NCBI GenBank assembly: GCA_026414165.1
Contig: JAOAJN010000004.1
Span: 78,794-142,793 of the forward strand
DNA: 64,000 nucleotides
From: Candidatus Methanomethylicaceae archaeon
GTDB lineage: Archaea; Thermoproteota; Methanomethylicia; Methanomethylicales; Methanomethylicaceae
Reading direction: 5' to 3'
A program made the position numbers and the translations under genes. Within the stretch, counting starts at the first letter, position 1, and every line of letters starts with the position of its first letter. The notes below the pieces were generated by a model that saw nothing but the letters and a program-made list of their open reading frames with translations, ran no database searches and was not told the DNA's origin. Below are positions 27,676-35,828 of this stretch, one piece after another.

Positions 27676-28656
27676 ATGTACCAAGCAGAAGTTAAGACCT
27701 CTCCAAAAGGGGAAAAAAGGGAAAACAGGCCTCCTGCAAGTGATCAAGAGAGTGTGAAGTGCCCCAACTGCGGTGGCACAAGTTTCGCAAGGAGCTTTGA
27801 AAGGGGGGAGGTCACATGTACCAACTGTGGTTTGGTAATATCCGAGAAGATTATCGATAGAGGTCCTGAGTGGAGAGCCTTTACCTCAGAGGAAAGAGAC
27901 AAGAGAAGCAGAGTTGGCTCCCCGCTATCACCAACAGTTCATGACAGGGGCCTCTCAACAGTCATCGACTGGAGAGACAAGGATGCGATGGGTAGGAGGC
28001 TAGAGCCAAGAAAAAGGATAGAGATTCTTCGCTGGAGGAAGTGGCAGATAAGAACCCGTGTTCATAGTTCGTTGGACAGAAATCTGGCACAAGCAATGAG
28101 CGAACTTGATCGAATAAGCTCACAGATAGGTTTGCCTAAGAGTGTCAAAGAGGAAGCCGCCGTAATATACCGCAAGGCTGTCGAAAAAGGTTTGGTTAGG
28201 GGAAGATCCATAGAGTCTGTTATGGCGGCAGCAATCTACGCTGCCTGCAGAACGCAAAAGGTTCCAAGGACATTGGACGAGATCGCTAAGTACACAAAGG
28301 CTGGTAGAAAGGATGTTGCTCGTTGCTATCGGTTACTACTGAGAGAGGTGGACGTGAACATTCCCATCGCAGACCCGGTTGACTTCATCACTCGAATCGG
28401 GGGCGCTCTAGATCTAAGCGGGATAACTCAACACAAGGCAGCGGAGATAGTTCGCGAGGCCAAAAAGCGAGGCATAACTGCAGGTAAAGATCCTGCTGGG
28501 CTTGCTGCTGCTGCCATTTATGTAGCTTCTCTACTAGAAAACGAGCGGCGCACTCAAAAGGAAATCGCACAGGCAGCCCAAGTCACCGAGGTGACAGTCC
28601 GCAACAGGTACAAGGAACTAATGAAAGAACTCGGCATAGAAGTCCCGCTTCAATGA
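27676..28656 (+). CDS. tfb: Transcription initiation factor TFB
   Basis: The 326-residue protein is archaeal TFB, the TFIIB homologue that binds TBP and the BRE and recruits RNA polymerase. A zinc ribbon uses Cys29, Cys32, Cys48 and Cys51. The B-reader region [16 protein letters not shown] follows, then two cyclin-like repeats. Length and domain order are standard. A TATA-like TTTAAATATAAATTA lies near 27617-27632, about 45 bases before the ATG. Confidence 0.96.
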   Translation: MYQAEVKTSPKGEKRENRPPASDQESVKCPNCGGTSFARSFERGEVTCTNCGLVISEKIIDRGPEWRAFTSEERDKRSRVGSPLSPTVHDRGLSTVIDWRDKDAMGRRLEPRKRIEILRWRKWQIRTRVHSSLDRNLAQAMSELDRISSQIGLPKSVKEEAAVIYRKAVEKGLVRGRSIESVMAAAIYAACRTQKVPRTLDEIAKYTKAGRKDVARCYRLLLREVDVNIPIADPVDFITRIGGALDLSGITQHKAAEIVREAKKRGITAGKDPAGLAAAAIYVASLLENERRTQKEIAQAAQVTEVTVRNRYKELMKELGIEVPLQ

Positions 28657-28673
28657 ACTTCAATGTCTGTTTT

Positions 28674-28907
28674 CTATTCCCTCTCCCTTAGTTTTTCCTT
28701 TTCCTCCCCTTCTTTCTTCACATCTTCTTTTTCAATTTCCAAGAAAATATTCCCTTGAAATCCACAGTTATTACAAAGGTATGTGGGTTGAGAAATATAT
28801 CCAGTCATTGTTAATACCGAAACGTCTAAGCTTCCACATCTTGGACAGGCTTTAGGTCTCGCTTTTCTCCTTTTTAAGGAGGTAAGCGTGTCTTTGAAGT
28901 TCTCCAA
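28674..28907 (-). CDS. Zinc-ribbon protein
   Basis: The 77-residue protein has a C4 zinc ribbon (Cys21, Cys24, Cys45, Cys48) and a highly charged Glu/Lys C-terminal tail. It is six bases downstream of the aIF1-like gene, on the same strand, so co-transcription is likely. Small zinc ribbons of this kind are common beside translation genes in archaea. The exact role is unknown. Confidence 0.75.
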   Translation of the reverse strand: MENFKDTLTSLKRRKARPKACPRCGSLDVSVLTMTGYISQPTYLCNNCGFQGNIFLEIEKEDVKKEGEEKEKLRERE

Positions 28908-28913
28908 GCCTCG

Positions 28914-29231
28914 CTACTCCACATCAATGTTGTCTGCAGGGAATCCGCTCTCTATCAAGATCTCCGCTGCTTTTTCGCGATGATCGCCCTGGAGCTCTAT
29001 CCTACCGTTCTTCTCCGTTCCTCCACACGCCAATCTACTCTTGAGTTTCCCTGAGAGTTCCTTGAGGTTAATGCTCTTCTCATCAATGCCCTCCACGATT
29101 GTAACGTCCCTTCCCCACTTCCTTTTTTCCAAAAATACTCTTATTCTCTGTTGCTCCTTAACTATTGCCTCACAAACACATAGATCTTTAGGGAGTCCGC
29201 ATTTCGAACAGATCTCACTCAAGTTTGCCAA
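28914..29231 (-). CDS. Translation initiation factor aIF1 (SUI1 family)
   Basis: The 105-residue protein has the SUI1 domain, with IRVFLEKRKWGRDVTIVEG and the characteristic KSRLACGGTEKNGRIELQGDHR element split over a loop. It has an extra N-terminal CxxC...CxC stretch (Cys8, 11, 18, 20) that may bind zinc. aIF1 assists start-codon selection on the small ribosomal subunit. It is followed by a zinc-ribbon gene and convergent to TFB. Confidence 0.9.
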   Translation of the reverse strand: MANLSEICSKCGLPKDLCVCEAIVKEQQRIRVFLEKRKWGRDVTIVEGIDEKSINLKELSGKLKSRLACGGTEKNGRIELQGDHREKAAEILIESGFPADNIDVE

Positions 29232-29348
29232 TCACCTAATTTCGTGATGAATGTATATCAGGGATGGGCTATTTATGGTTTTTTGCCTATAATGCGTAGC
29301 TTTTATCAGCCGCTTATTTGAAGAATTAAATTCTGCGGAGGTCCGAGG

Positions 29349-29543
29349 TTGCGGTACAACATTTACCTTTGCAGAAAATGCGGAGCGGTCTGTGCTGGAA
29401 GGGAAGGGGCATCTTCATTCAAATGCCACTTCTGCGGAAAGAGGAATATCGCGGAAAGGGCAATCCCTATTGTAAAAGGCGTAGAGTCAAAGGACGTACA
29501 ACAAACCATCGCTAAAATAAAACTCTCTAAAATCAAGGGCTGA
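29349..29543 (+). CDS. DUF1922-like zinc protein
   Basis: The 64-residue protein has CRKCGAVC and CHFCGKRN, a zinc-ribbon arrangement as in the DUF1922 family of small archaeal proteins. The second half is a helix with conserved VKGVESKDVQQTIAKIK. It starts at TTG 29349 after GGAGGTCCGAGG, a strong ribosome site. Function is unknown. It is followed by the orphan substrate-binding gene after 42 bases. Confidence 0.65.
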   Translation: MRYNIYLCRKCGAVCAGREGASSFKCHFCGKRNIAERAIPIVKGVESKDVQQTIAKIKLSKIKG

Positions 29544-29585
29544 GAAACAGTTATTAAATTGCCCAATATTTAGGGATTGAGGATT

Positions 29586-30602
29586 ATGAGGAAAGCATAC
29601 GTTTTAGTCTTAATTACAGCAGTTGTTATCGCCGCCTTTACAGGTTTAATGCTCTACAAACCTCCACCAATAAAGATGAGGATCGGCTACATGCCTGCGG
29701 CCAGCTATGGTCTTGTCTGGATAGCTTATGAGAAAGGATATTTCGCACAAGAAGGTCTTGAAGTAGTACTTAAAGAGTACCCTACAGTAGCGCAGCTTGT
29801 TGGCGCACTTTATTCCAATGAAATAGACGGTGCTCCCATTACCTCCGTAGCCTTAGCAGCCTTCATAAAGAACCTCGACGTAAGGATCGTTGCAGGGAAT
29901 TCTTTAGACGGCACAGCCCTTGTCACAAACAGGACCTTATCAATCTCAAGTATAAATGGGCTCTTTGGCATGCGTCTCGGCACAGTTCAATATGTTCCCG
30001 GGGACTATGTATTCAAGGATGCGATCTCAAAATCTAGTGTAAAGGTCACCATCAAGGAGTACTTCTCCCCACAAGATGCTCTTTCGGCACTGGAATCCGG
30101 GGCAGTAGATGCCTCGCTCTTGTGGGAGCCCTACGCTTCTTTGGCGAAGTACCGAAATCTGACCATCTCTCTTTGGGATGCAAGGATCTATAATAAGGAG
30201 TACCCTTGCTGCCTTCAAGCATTTTCTGGATCTTTTATCAAGTCTAACCCAGATGCCGTAACAAAGTTCATAAAGGCTCTCATAAAAGCTGAAGTTTTGG
30301 CATATTCGAACACTAACGAGTCCCTTCCAATGGTCAAGAAGTATCTGCCAAGCATTCCGATCGAAATAGTCTATGACAGCATTTTCTACATCGATCCTGA
30401 ACTGAAAAGACCTAGAAATCCCCTCAGCGCATACATCAATTACGACGATCTTAGGGACTTTTACTCATTATTGGTCCCTTCCTTAATATCTCAGAACGAC
30501 TACGCTCTTCTTATGTCTAAAATAGACCTAAGCTATTACCAGAGCGCCTTAAATTCACTGAAACGCGAGAACTTTCCTCTTCCAAGTAAGTACGCAGGGT
30601 GA
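29586..30602 (+). CDS. NMT1/NitT-type ABC substrate-binding protein
   Basis: The 338-residue protein has an N-terminal signal or anchor helix (about residues 4-22) and the NMT1/THI5-like periplasmic-binding fold: MRIGYMPAASYGLVWIAYEKGYF as separate motifs GYMPAA and EKGYF. It is likely a lipoprotein-less surface receptor for a small anion, sulfonate or pyrimidine. ATG 29586 after GAGG is chosen over TTG 29577. No permease or ATPase gene lies beside it, so its transporter must be encoded elsewhere. Confidence 0.8.
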   Translation: MRKAYVLVLITAVVIAAFTGLMLYKPPPIKMRIGYMPAASYGLVWIAYEKGYFAQEGLEVVLKEYPTVAQLVGALYSNEIDGAPITSVALAAFIKNLDVRIVAGNSLDGTALVTNRTLSISSINGLFGMRLGTVQYVPGDYVFKDAISKSSVKVTIKEYFSPQDALSALESGAVDASLLWEPYASLAKYRNLTISLWDARIYNKEYPCCLQAFSGSFIKSNPDAVTKFIKALIKAEVLAYSNTNESLPMVKKYLPSIPIEIVYDSIFYIDPELKRPRNPLSAYINYDDLRDFYSLLVPSLISQNDYALLMSKIDLSYYQSALNSLKRENFPLPSKYAG

Positions 30603-30609
30603 GTTATTA

Positions 30610-30939
30610 ATGACGGTTACTACTACATTCTATTACTTCCCGAACGATCTCTTTAAACAAAGAGGCGTTCGAATTACCATCAAAGATCTAGAACTGATCG
30701 CCAAAAAGTATGGGACGAAGATAACAGCCCAAGCAGACAAACTTGGCGCCATCGGACCCATATCCTATTTTCTCCTGAAGGGTCTTCAGATAGACATCCT
30801 CAAGATAACTGTAGAAGGCAATGACGAGGCAAGTGTCAGGGCATCAATTCGGGAGATCTATTCAAAGTATGGTCCCTATGAGGTCTTTCGTGGAAAAGAG
30901 AGCGCTCTTGCGAAGGCCATATTATCGGAGCTAAAATGA
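30610..30939 (+). CDS. Unknown conserved-looking protein after binding protein
   Basis: The 109-residue soluble protein starts seven bases after the substrate-binding gene, suggesting an operon. It has an alpha/beta pattern with GTKITAQADKLGAIGPISYFLLKG and a C-terminal VFRGKESALAKAILSEL. I do not recognise the family. A role connected with the upstream receptor is only an inference from position. Confidence 0.55.
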   Translation: MTVTTTFYYFPNDLFKQRGVRITIKDLELIAKKYGTKITAQADKLGAIGPISYFLLKGLQIDILKITVEGNDEASVRASIREIYSKYGPYEVFRGKESALAKAILSELK

Positions 30940-30967
30940 TTCAATAATACCATCAATTTTCGATCAA

Positions 30968-31000
30968 CCGAAATTTTTATATTTTTCGGCTCTCCGAAAA
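30968..31000. promoter_or_regulatory. Operator-like dyads over the DtxR/feo promoter
   Basis: TTTTCGG (30983-30989) and CCGAAAA (30994-31000) form a perfect dyad with a 4-base spacer. A third half-site CCGAAA (30968-30973) pairs with TTTCGG (30984-30989) across the TATA-like TTTTTATATTTTT. The sites sit on the promoter of the DtxR-family gene, so they are strong candidates for its own iron-dependent operator. Confidence 0.65.
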
Positions 31001-31002
31001 TA

Positions 31003-31437
31003 TTGGGTGTAGTTTTGTCTAGGGAAGATCATAAGAATCCTGACGATTATCTCGAGCTCATTTATGTTATCTCAGAGGAGGGTTCGAAGAAGACAGTTCG
31101 CACAAAGGAGCTCTCGGAACGTCTCGGGGTGTATCCCTCAACAGTCACAGAAATGATTCAGAAGTTGGCGGATAGGGGGATGGTTGTATGGATAAGCTAC
31201 GGGGGTGTAAGACTTACAGAGGAAGGGAAAAAATATGCGAGAGCAATCCTCAAGAGGCACCGAATCTTGGAGTGCTTCTTCTTTCAGTACTTAGGGCTAG
31301 ATCCCTCCAAGGTTCAGAGCGAGGTCTGCGGAATAGAGCACCACTTGAGTGGCGAGATCCTCGAGCTGCTGTACGAAAAGCTAGGAAAACCAAAATCATG
31401 CCCCCATGGGAAGCCGATCCCCGTATCGGAGGGATGA
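31003..31437 (+). CDS. DtxR/MntR family metal-dependent repressor
   Basis: The 144-residue protein has the DtxR winged helix (YLELIYVISEEGSKK...SVYPSTVTEMIQKLADRGMV-type order) and the dimerisation/metal domain with EVCGIEHHLS and the CPHGKPIP signature. It lacks the SH3-like third domain. In other archaea such regulators respond to Fe or Mn. It begins at TTG 31003, immediately after the operator-like dyads, with TTG 31015 as alternative. It is followed by FeoA-like and FeoB genes, so it likely controls iron uptake. Confidence 0.88.
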   Translation: MGVVLSREDHKNPDDYLELIYVISEEGSKKTVRTKELSERLGVYPSTVTEMIQKLADRGMVVWISYGGVRLTEEGKKYARAILKRHRILECFFFQYLGLDPSKVQSEVCGIEHHLSGEILELLYEKLGKPKSCPHGKPIPVSEG

Positions 31438-31441
31438 TCAA

Positions 31442-32014
31442 TTGCTTGAGGAGCTACTAGAGGCTTTCTGCAAACTGAAATCAAAACTAGGCACTGTCAC
31501 CAGAGAAGACATGAAGAAGTCTGGCTTTCAGGAAGGGGAACTGGACTCTGCCATCACGGGGGGCTATCTCCAAGAAGAGGGCGGTAAGTTAAAGATCACT
31601 GATAGGGGCGAGTCCCTCCTTTTGAACCATAGGGAGCGTTTTGTTCACAACTCCATTATACACCAAGGCGACGAGAGTGCACGCCTTGATTCTGTAGACC
31701 ACTGGATATCATGCCACAAGATCGACAGGTCCTATATTGATGACTTTTACAATCGCTTGAAGGCAATACCCTGTCACATAGAGGAGCTAATACCTCTTCT
31801 CGAGTTACCAGAGGGTAGGGAAGCAGAAGTCGTTTTCTTGGTAGGGGGTAGAGGTCTGATCTCTCGATTATGCAGCCTTGGCATAACTCCTGGTACTGTA
31901 TTAAAAGTCTTAAGAAGGGCTCCCATAGGTGGTCCTTTGGAGCTAGCGGTTCGTTCCACGAAAGTTGCCATCGGAAGAGAGGTCGCATCAAAGATCTTGG
32001 TTAAGCCCCTATGA
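31442..32014 (+). CDS. Winged-helix-like/FeoA-domain protein
   Basis: The 190-residue protein ends in a FeoA (SH3-like) domain: FLVGGRGLISRLCSLGITPGTVLKVLRRAPIGGPLELAVRSTKVAIGREVA in outline, with motifs SLGITPG and APIGGPL. The first 110 residues resemble a small helical/winged region including another DtxR-like metal domain (HRERFVHNSIIHQGDE), suggesting an FeoA fused to part of a DtxR. The TTG at 31442 follows GGAGG and the stop of the repressor by four bases. It probably modulates FeoB. Confidence 0.75.
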   Translation: MLEELLEAFCKLKSKLGTVTREDMKKSGFQEGELDSAITGGYLQEEGGKLKITDRGESLLLNHRERFVHNSIIHQGDESARLDSVDHWISCHKIDRSYIDDFYNRLKAIPCHIEELIPLLELPEGREAEVVFLVGGRGLISRLCSLGITPGTVLKVLRRAPIGGPLELAVRSTKVAIGREVASKILVKPL

Positions 32015-32025
32015 GGGGGGTAAAA

Positions 32026-33966
32026 ATGGAAAAACCTTCCAGGAAAGTAGACATAACAGTAGCGCTCGTGGGCAACCCGAACGTAGGAAAGAGTTCGCTG
32101 TTTAACAGTCTGACGGGTCTAAATCAGTCGGTCGGCAACTGGCCCGGCAAGACCGTGGAAGTGGCAGAGGGCACCTTAGCTTACAAGGAAATAAAGATCA
32201 AGGTGGTGGACCTGCCTGGTACCTATTCCCTAACATCGTTCTCTGAGGAGGAAGTCGTAACCAGGGACTACATTCTCTCTGGCGAGGCTGATGTGATAAT
32301 CAATGTAATTGATGCGACGGCACTCGAGAGAAATCTCTTTCTTACCCTCCAACTTATGGAGATGAATGCCCCCCTGATTATTGCCTTGAATATGGTCGAC
32401 GAAGCTACCAAAAAAGGCATTGAGATCCGAGTTGATAGACTTTCAGAGCTCTTGGGCGTACCTGTAATACCAATAGTCGCAACTTCTGGTTTTGGTCTAA
32501 CTGAACTGATGGAAGCTGTCTTGGCAAGACCTACCAAGAGTCGCCGTCTCACCTATGGTAGGGAGGTGGAGGCATATATCTCCCAAACCTCCCGCCACCT
32601 TCAGAATATTGAGGCGCCCTACCCCTTGGACTGGATCTCAATAAAGGTTCTAGAAGGCGATCCAATAATAACATCTCTTTTCCTGAAAGACAAACAAATC
32701 TCGGAAAAGATCGCCTCAGTAATGAAGACTATGGAAGATCTTCATGGAGAGCCGCCTTCAGTTATCATATCCTCTGAAAGGTATGCCCTATCACACCGCA
32801 TTGCCCAGCAAGTCACGATATCCCATGCGAAGCCTGCGATATCCTTTGACGAACGTATAGACGGGCTCCTATCCCACAAAGTGGTCGGCTACTTGATCCT
32901 TTTAATGACACTTTCGGGAGTGTTTCTTATAATCTTCTCCGCGGGCAGCTATCTCTCCGCTTACATAGATGGACTTTTTGTTTGGATGATTGAAACCATT
33001 CGACCGCACCTTCAGGTATTGGATCCCACATTATCCTCACTTTTATTGGATGGCATACTCTTCGGTCTGGGTGCTGCCACCTCAATTGCACTTCCATACG
33101 TGGCCCTGTTTTACCTATTATTGTCGATATTGGAAGATACAGGTTATCTGCCAAGGGCTGCATTTCTTCTCGACTCGCTTATGCACAAGATAGGACTCCA
33201 CGGCAAAGCATTCATACCAATGCTATTGGGTTACGGATGCAGCGTGCCCGCTTGCATAGGATGCAGGATCATGGAAACCAAAAGAGAGCGCCTTCTCCTA
33301 GGCGCCTTGGTTGTACTGATACCTTGCTCAGCTAGGACTGTAGTTATTCTAGGTGTGGCTGGCTCATATTTGGGTCCTCTTGTGGCTCTCTCAATATACG
33401 CACTTGACCTGCTAATAGTCTTCTCGCTTGGGAGACTACTTTTCAAAGTCCTGCCAGAAGAGCCTGTGGGTCTCATAATGGAAATGCCTCCGCTTAGAAT
33501 GTTTCGCATAGCTACAGTTCTCAAGAAGACGTGGGTCAAGACCAAGGACTTCGTTTACATAGCTCTGCCGCTGATAGTCCTCGGATCACTCGTAGTCTCA
33601 TTGGCCTCTTCCCTGAAGTTGGTTGATCTGATCGTCAATGGAATTTCGCCAATCACCGTCGGGTTAATGGGCTTGCCCGTTGCCACAGGTATCGCTTTTA
33701 TATTCGGCTTTCTCAGGAAGGAGCTAGCCCTGATAATGTTGGCCACATATGTCGGCACAACCGACTTCTCCGTCTTCATGACGCCTGCTCAGATGATCAT
33801 CTTCGCACTTGTGATGGTCCTATACATACCTTGTATAGCAACCCTCTCGGCACTGATTAAAGAGTACGGCTTGAAGAATGCGCTTGCTATCACTCTGATG
33901 GACATAGCAATAGCGCTTTTTATTGGCAGCTTTGGAATCAGGATCCTTATGGCTTTAGGGCTCTAA
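32026..33966 (+). CDS. feoB: Ferrous iron transporter FeoB
   Basis: The 646-residue protein is FeoB. It has an N-terminal GTPase with G1 GNPNVGKSS at 16-24, DLPGTYSL for G3 and NMVDE for G4. A helical spacer is followed by about eight membrane helices with two Gate domains (YGCSVPACIGCR and the second GFLRKELAL region). It imports Fe2+ driven by GTP-coupled gating. ATG 32026 follows GAGGGGGG. The overlapping ATG 32011 is less likely. Gene order DtxR-FeoA-FeoB makes an iron-uptake operon. Its 3' end overlaps the convergent HIT gene by 20 bases. Confidence 0.95.
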   Translation: MEKPSRKVDITVALVGNPNVGKSSLFNSLTGLNQSVGNWPGKTVEVAEGTLAYKEIKIKVVDLPGTYSLTSFSEEEVVTRDYILSGEADVIINVIDATALERNLFLTLQLMEMNAPLIIALNMVDEATKKGIEIRVDRLSELLGVPVIPIVATSGFGLTELMEAVLARPTKSRRLTYGREVEAYISQTSRHLQNIEAPYPLDWISIKVLEGDPIITSLFLKDKQISEKIASVMKTMEDLHGEPPSVIISSERYALSHRIAQQVTISHAKPAISFDERIDGLLSHKVVGYLILLMTLSGVFLIIFSAGSYLSAYIDGLFVWMIETIRPHLQVLDPTLSSLLLDGILFGLGAATSIALPYVALFYLLLSILEDTGYLPRAAFLLDSLMHKIGLHGKAFIPMLLGYGCSVPACIGCRIMETKRERLLLGALVVLIPCSARTVVILGVAGSYLGPLVALSIYALDLLIVFSLGRLLFKVLPEEPVGLIMEMPPLRMFRIATVLKKTWVKTKDFVYIALPLIVLGSLVVSLASSLKLVDLIVNGISPITVGLMGLPVATGIAFIFGFLRKELALIMLATYVGTTDFSVFMTPAQMIIFALVMVLYIPCIATLSALIKEYGLKNALAITLMDIAIALFIGSFGIRILMALGL

Positions 33967-34432
33967 TACCATCTCGCATCTTCCTGTATGTTTCTTCCAA
34001 GTGCTCTGGCATTACCTTGGTATCAGATAAGACCGGCATGAAGTTTGTATCTCCATTCCACCTTGGCACTACGTGTAGGTGTATATGATCGTATCCCGCA
34101 CCTGCCGCCCTGCCCACATTGAATCCTATATTGAACCCTTCAGGAGACATCGCCCTCTTCAGAACAGTTAAGCTATCCCTCAGAAGTTCAAAGATCTCCT
34201 CCCACTCCACTTCAGCCAAGTCCTCAATATTTTTGACATGTCTATAGGGCGCTATCATCAAGTGACCTGTATTGTAAGGGTATTTGTTCAGCATTCCAAA
34301 GACTCTGCCTCTTCTCTCAAAAATCAGATTCTTGGCATCTTCATTCTCCTTGGGCTTCTCACAAAAGATGCAGGTGTCCTTCTTATCCTCCACAATAAAA
34401 GTCAGCCTCCAAGGAGCCCAGAGATTCTTCAA
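33947..34432 (-). CDS. HIT family nucleotide hydrolase/transferase
   Basis: The 161-residue protein has the histidine triad HIHLHVV (His116, 118, 120), an upstream GHLMI strand element and CIFC (Cys21, Cys24), a zinc or structural pair usual for archaeal HIT proteins. HIT enzymes hydrolyse AMP-lysine or diadenosine polyphosphates, or transfer nucleotides. The gene overlaps the FeoB 3' end on the opposite strand by 20 bases. Confidence 0.9.
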   Translation of the reverse strand: MKNLWAPWRLTFIVEDKKDTCIFCEKPKENEDAKNLIFERRGRVFGMLNKYPYNTGHLMIAPYRHVKNIEDLAEVEWEEIFELLRDSLTVLKRAMSPEGFNIGFNVGRAAGAGYDHIHLHVVPRWNGDTNFMPVLSDTKVMPEHLEETYRKMRDGIRALKP

Positions 34433-34445
34433 CCGTAGATCCTCC

Positions 34446-35438
34446 TTAACCGAGCATCAGTCTGTTCAAGTAAACCTTTAACTCATCATCGTAGCTGAGC
34501 TCTCTTATCTTCTTTATGGCCTCGACTTTTGTGGAAAACCTAAAACTCGTGGCATTTATCAGAGACGCAAGTAAGAGGTTCTTTTCAATGCCTGCAAACT
34601 CTCCCCTCTTAACTTTGGTCCCTTCCAAAAATCCGCCCAGATCTGTGAATCCCCTCATAGTATTCAAATCTGAAGTTGCCAAGTATCCCTTACCATCGTA
34701 TCTCTTATCTTGGTAAATGCTAAATTCTAGACCTACATCGCACATAAGTTTCGAATAATCAGAGAGCATATTGCTTGGGAGTACTGCACCAATACCGAGT
34801 TTTGGATAAGCCCTCAGACCGCAAGTAGTATTAACGAACGAACAGGAGATCCACCCGCTCGTGGACATTAAAATCCTTGAAGCCTCGACCTTTACGTCCG
34901 CTCCCCCCTCTAGAATGAAAGAGAGTGATGGCTCCCCCCCAAGGCGAGTCTCAAATTCAGGAGAGAACTCTCTGAGCTCTCTGACTGCTTCTTTACTATA
35001 AAGCTGGGTAACATAGCTCCCTCGCGCACCTGTCGTCCCAGGTCTTGTGTTATAGATCACATATGCAAGATCTGCAAAGATCGTGTGAAGCACAAGATCT
35101 TTGCCGTAAAATCTTATGCAATACTTGCCTCCTTCTGAATAGACTGACCCTCCGGATGCAACCATGCCCAGGAAGAGCCTCTTGAGGTCCGACTTGGAAA
35201 ACCCTCTCTTCATCAACCCCTTAACGTAGGGGCTAGCAAGCCCTGCTATCCCTGTCAATATTAAGAGGAAGTTCAAAGGCATAATCGCCAATAAAGGCGA
35301 CTGAAAGATCAATACTCCCTCTGGTCCACAAATCCCCTGCGACTCACCATAACTAGAAATTAGAGTGTATACAATATTTGCAGAAGCACCCAGTACAAAA
35401 GCAACACTTATGGCGTTAAAATACTCATTCGGGCGCAA
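34446..35438 (-). CDS. Membrane-anchored degenerate LAGLIDADG-like protein
   Basis: The 330-residue protein has two N-terminal membrane segments (about 10-30 and 45-70). The rest shows two copies of a LAGLIDADG-like pattern: FLGMVASGGSVY at 89-100 and ASRILMSTSGWISCSF at 186-201. Each is followed by the strands and helices typical of the homing endonuclease fold (for example RVALHTIFADLAYVIYN-like packing). The acidic metal-binding residues are replaced by Ser/Gly, so it is probably not a nuclease. It is 12 bases from the JAMM gene on the same strand. No intein or intron host is adjacent. The assignment is by pattern and should be tested. Confidence 0.5.
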   Translation of the reverse strand: MRPNEYFNAISVAFVLGASANIVYTLISSYGESQGICGPEGVLIFQSPLLAIMPLNFLLILTGIAGLASPYVKGLMKRGFSKSDLKRLFLGMVASGGSVYSEGGKYCIRFYGKDLVLHTIFADLAYVIYNTRPGTTGARGSYVTQLYSKEAVRELREFSPEFETRLGGEPSLSFILEGGADVKVEASRILMSTSGWISCSFVNTTCGLRAYPKLGIGAVLPSNMLSDYSKLMCDVGLEFSIYQDKRYDGKGYLATSDLNTMRGFTDLGGFLEGTKVKRGEFAGIEKNLLLASLINATSFRFSTKVEAIKKIRELSYDDELKVYLNRLMLG

Positions 35439-35450
35439 ATGCTATCTCCT

Positions 35451-35828
35451 CTACTTGATCTCATGAGGTACCTTTTGTGCTTTGCTATTGTAGACGGCTA
35501 AATTCGATTCGTCGTAAGGGTAGGCGACAATCATCATGATCCTTCCATAAAAATTGTTGAGGTCTTCCGTGGATGGAGCATTATTTCCGCTCGGATGGGA
35601 ATGGGCTATCCCAATGATGGTCAAATCAAACGGGATCATATGTATGGGAAAACCCGAGAACCCCTCACCATAGGTTGAAAATGGCGGTATGAGAAACTCC
35701 GTCACCTCGGCATAATTTCCCTTTACCTTGCCCCTGATTAACATAATATTCTCTCTCGGGTGCACGTCTTTGCAGATCTCCAAGAATAGAGAGACTGCCT
35801 CTCTGTCTAAGTATACCTTCTCTATCAA
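35451..35828 (-). CDS. JAMM/MPN metalloprotease
   Basis: The 125-residue protein is a compact JAB1/MPN/Mov34 domain. The catalytic set is Glu26 (PREN), His76-x-His78, Ser86 and Asp89 (HSHPSGNN...STED). Archaeal JAMM proteases can remove ubiquitin-like modifiers (SAMP) from proteins or process sulfur carriers. It could work with the E1-like enzyme at 18907, but the two are unlinked. It overlaps the end of the second symporter by four bases. Confidence 0.9.
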   Translation of the reverse strand: MIEKVYLDREAVSLFLEICKDVHPRENIMLIRGKVKGNYAEVTEFLIPPFSTYGEGFSGFPIHMIPFDLTIIGIAHSHPSGNNAPSTEDLNNFYGRIMMIVAYPYDESNLAVYNSKAQKVPHEIK

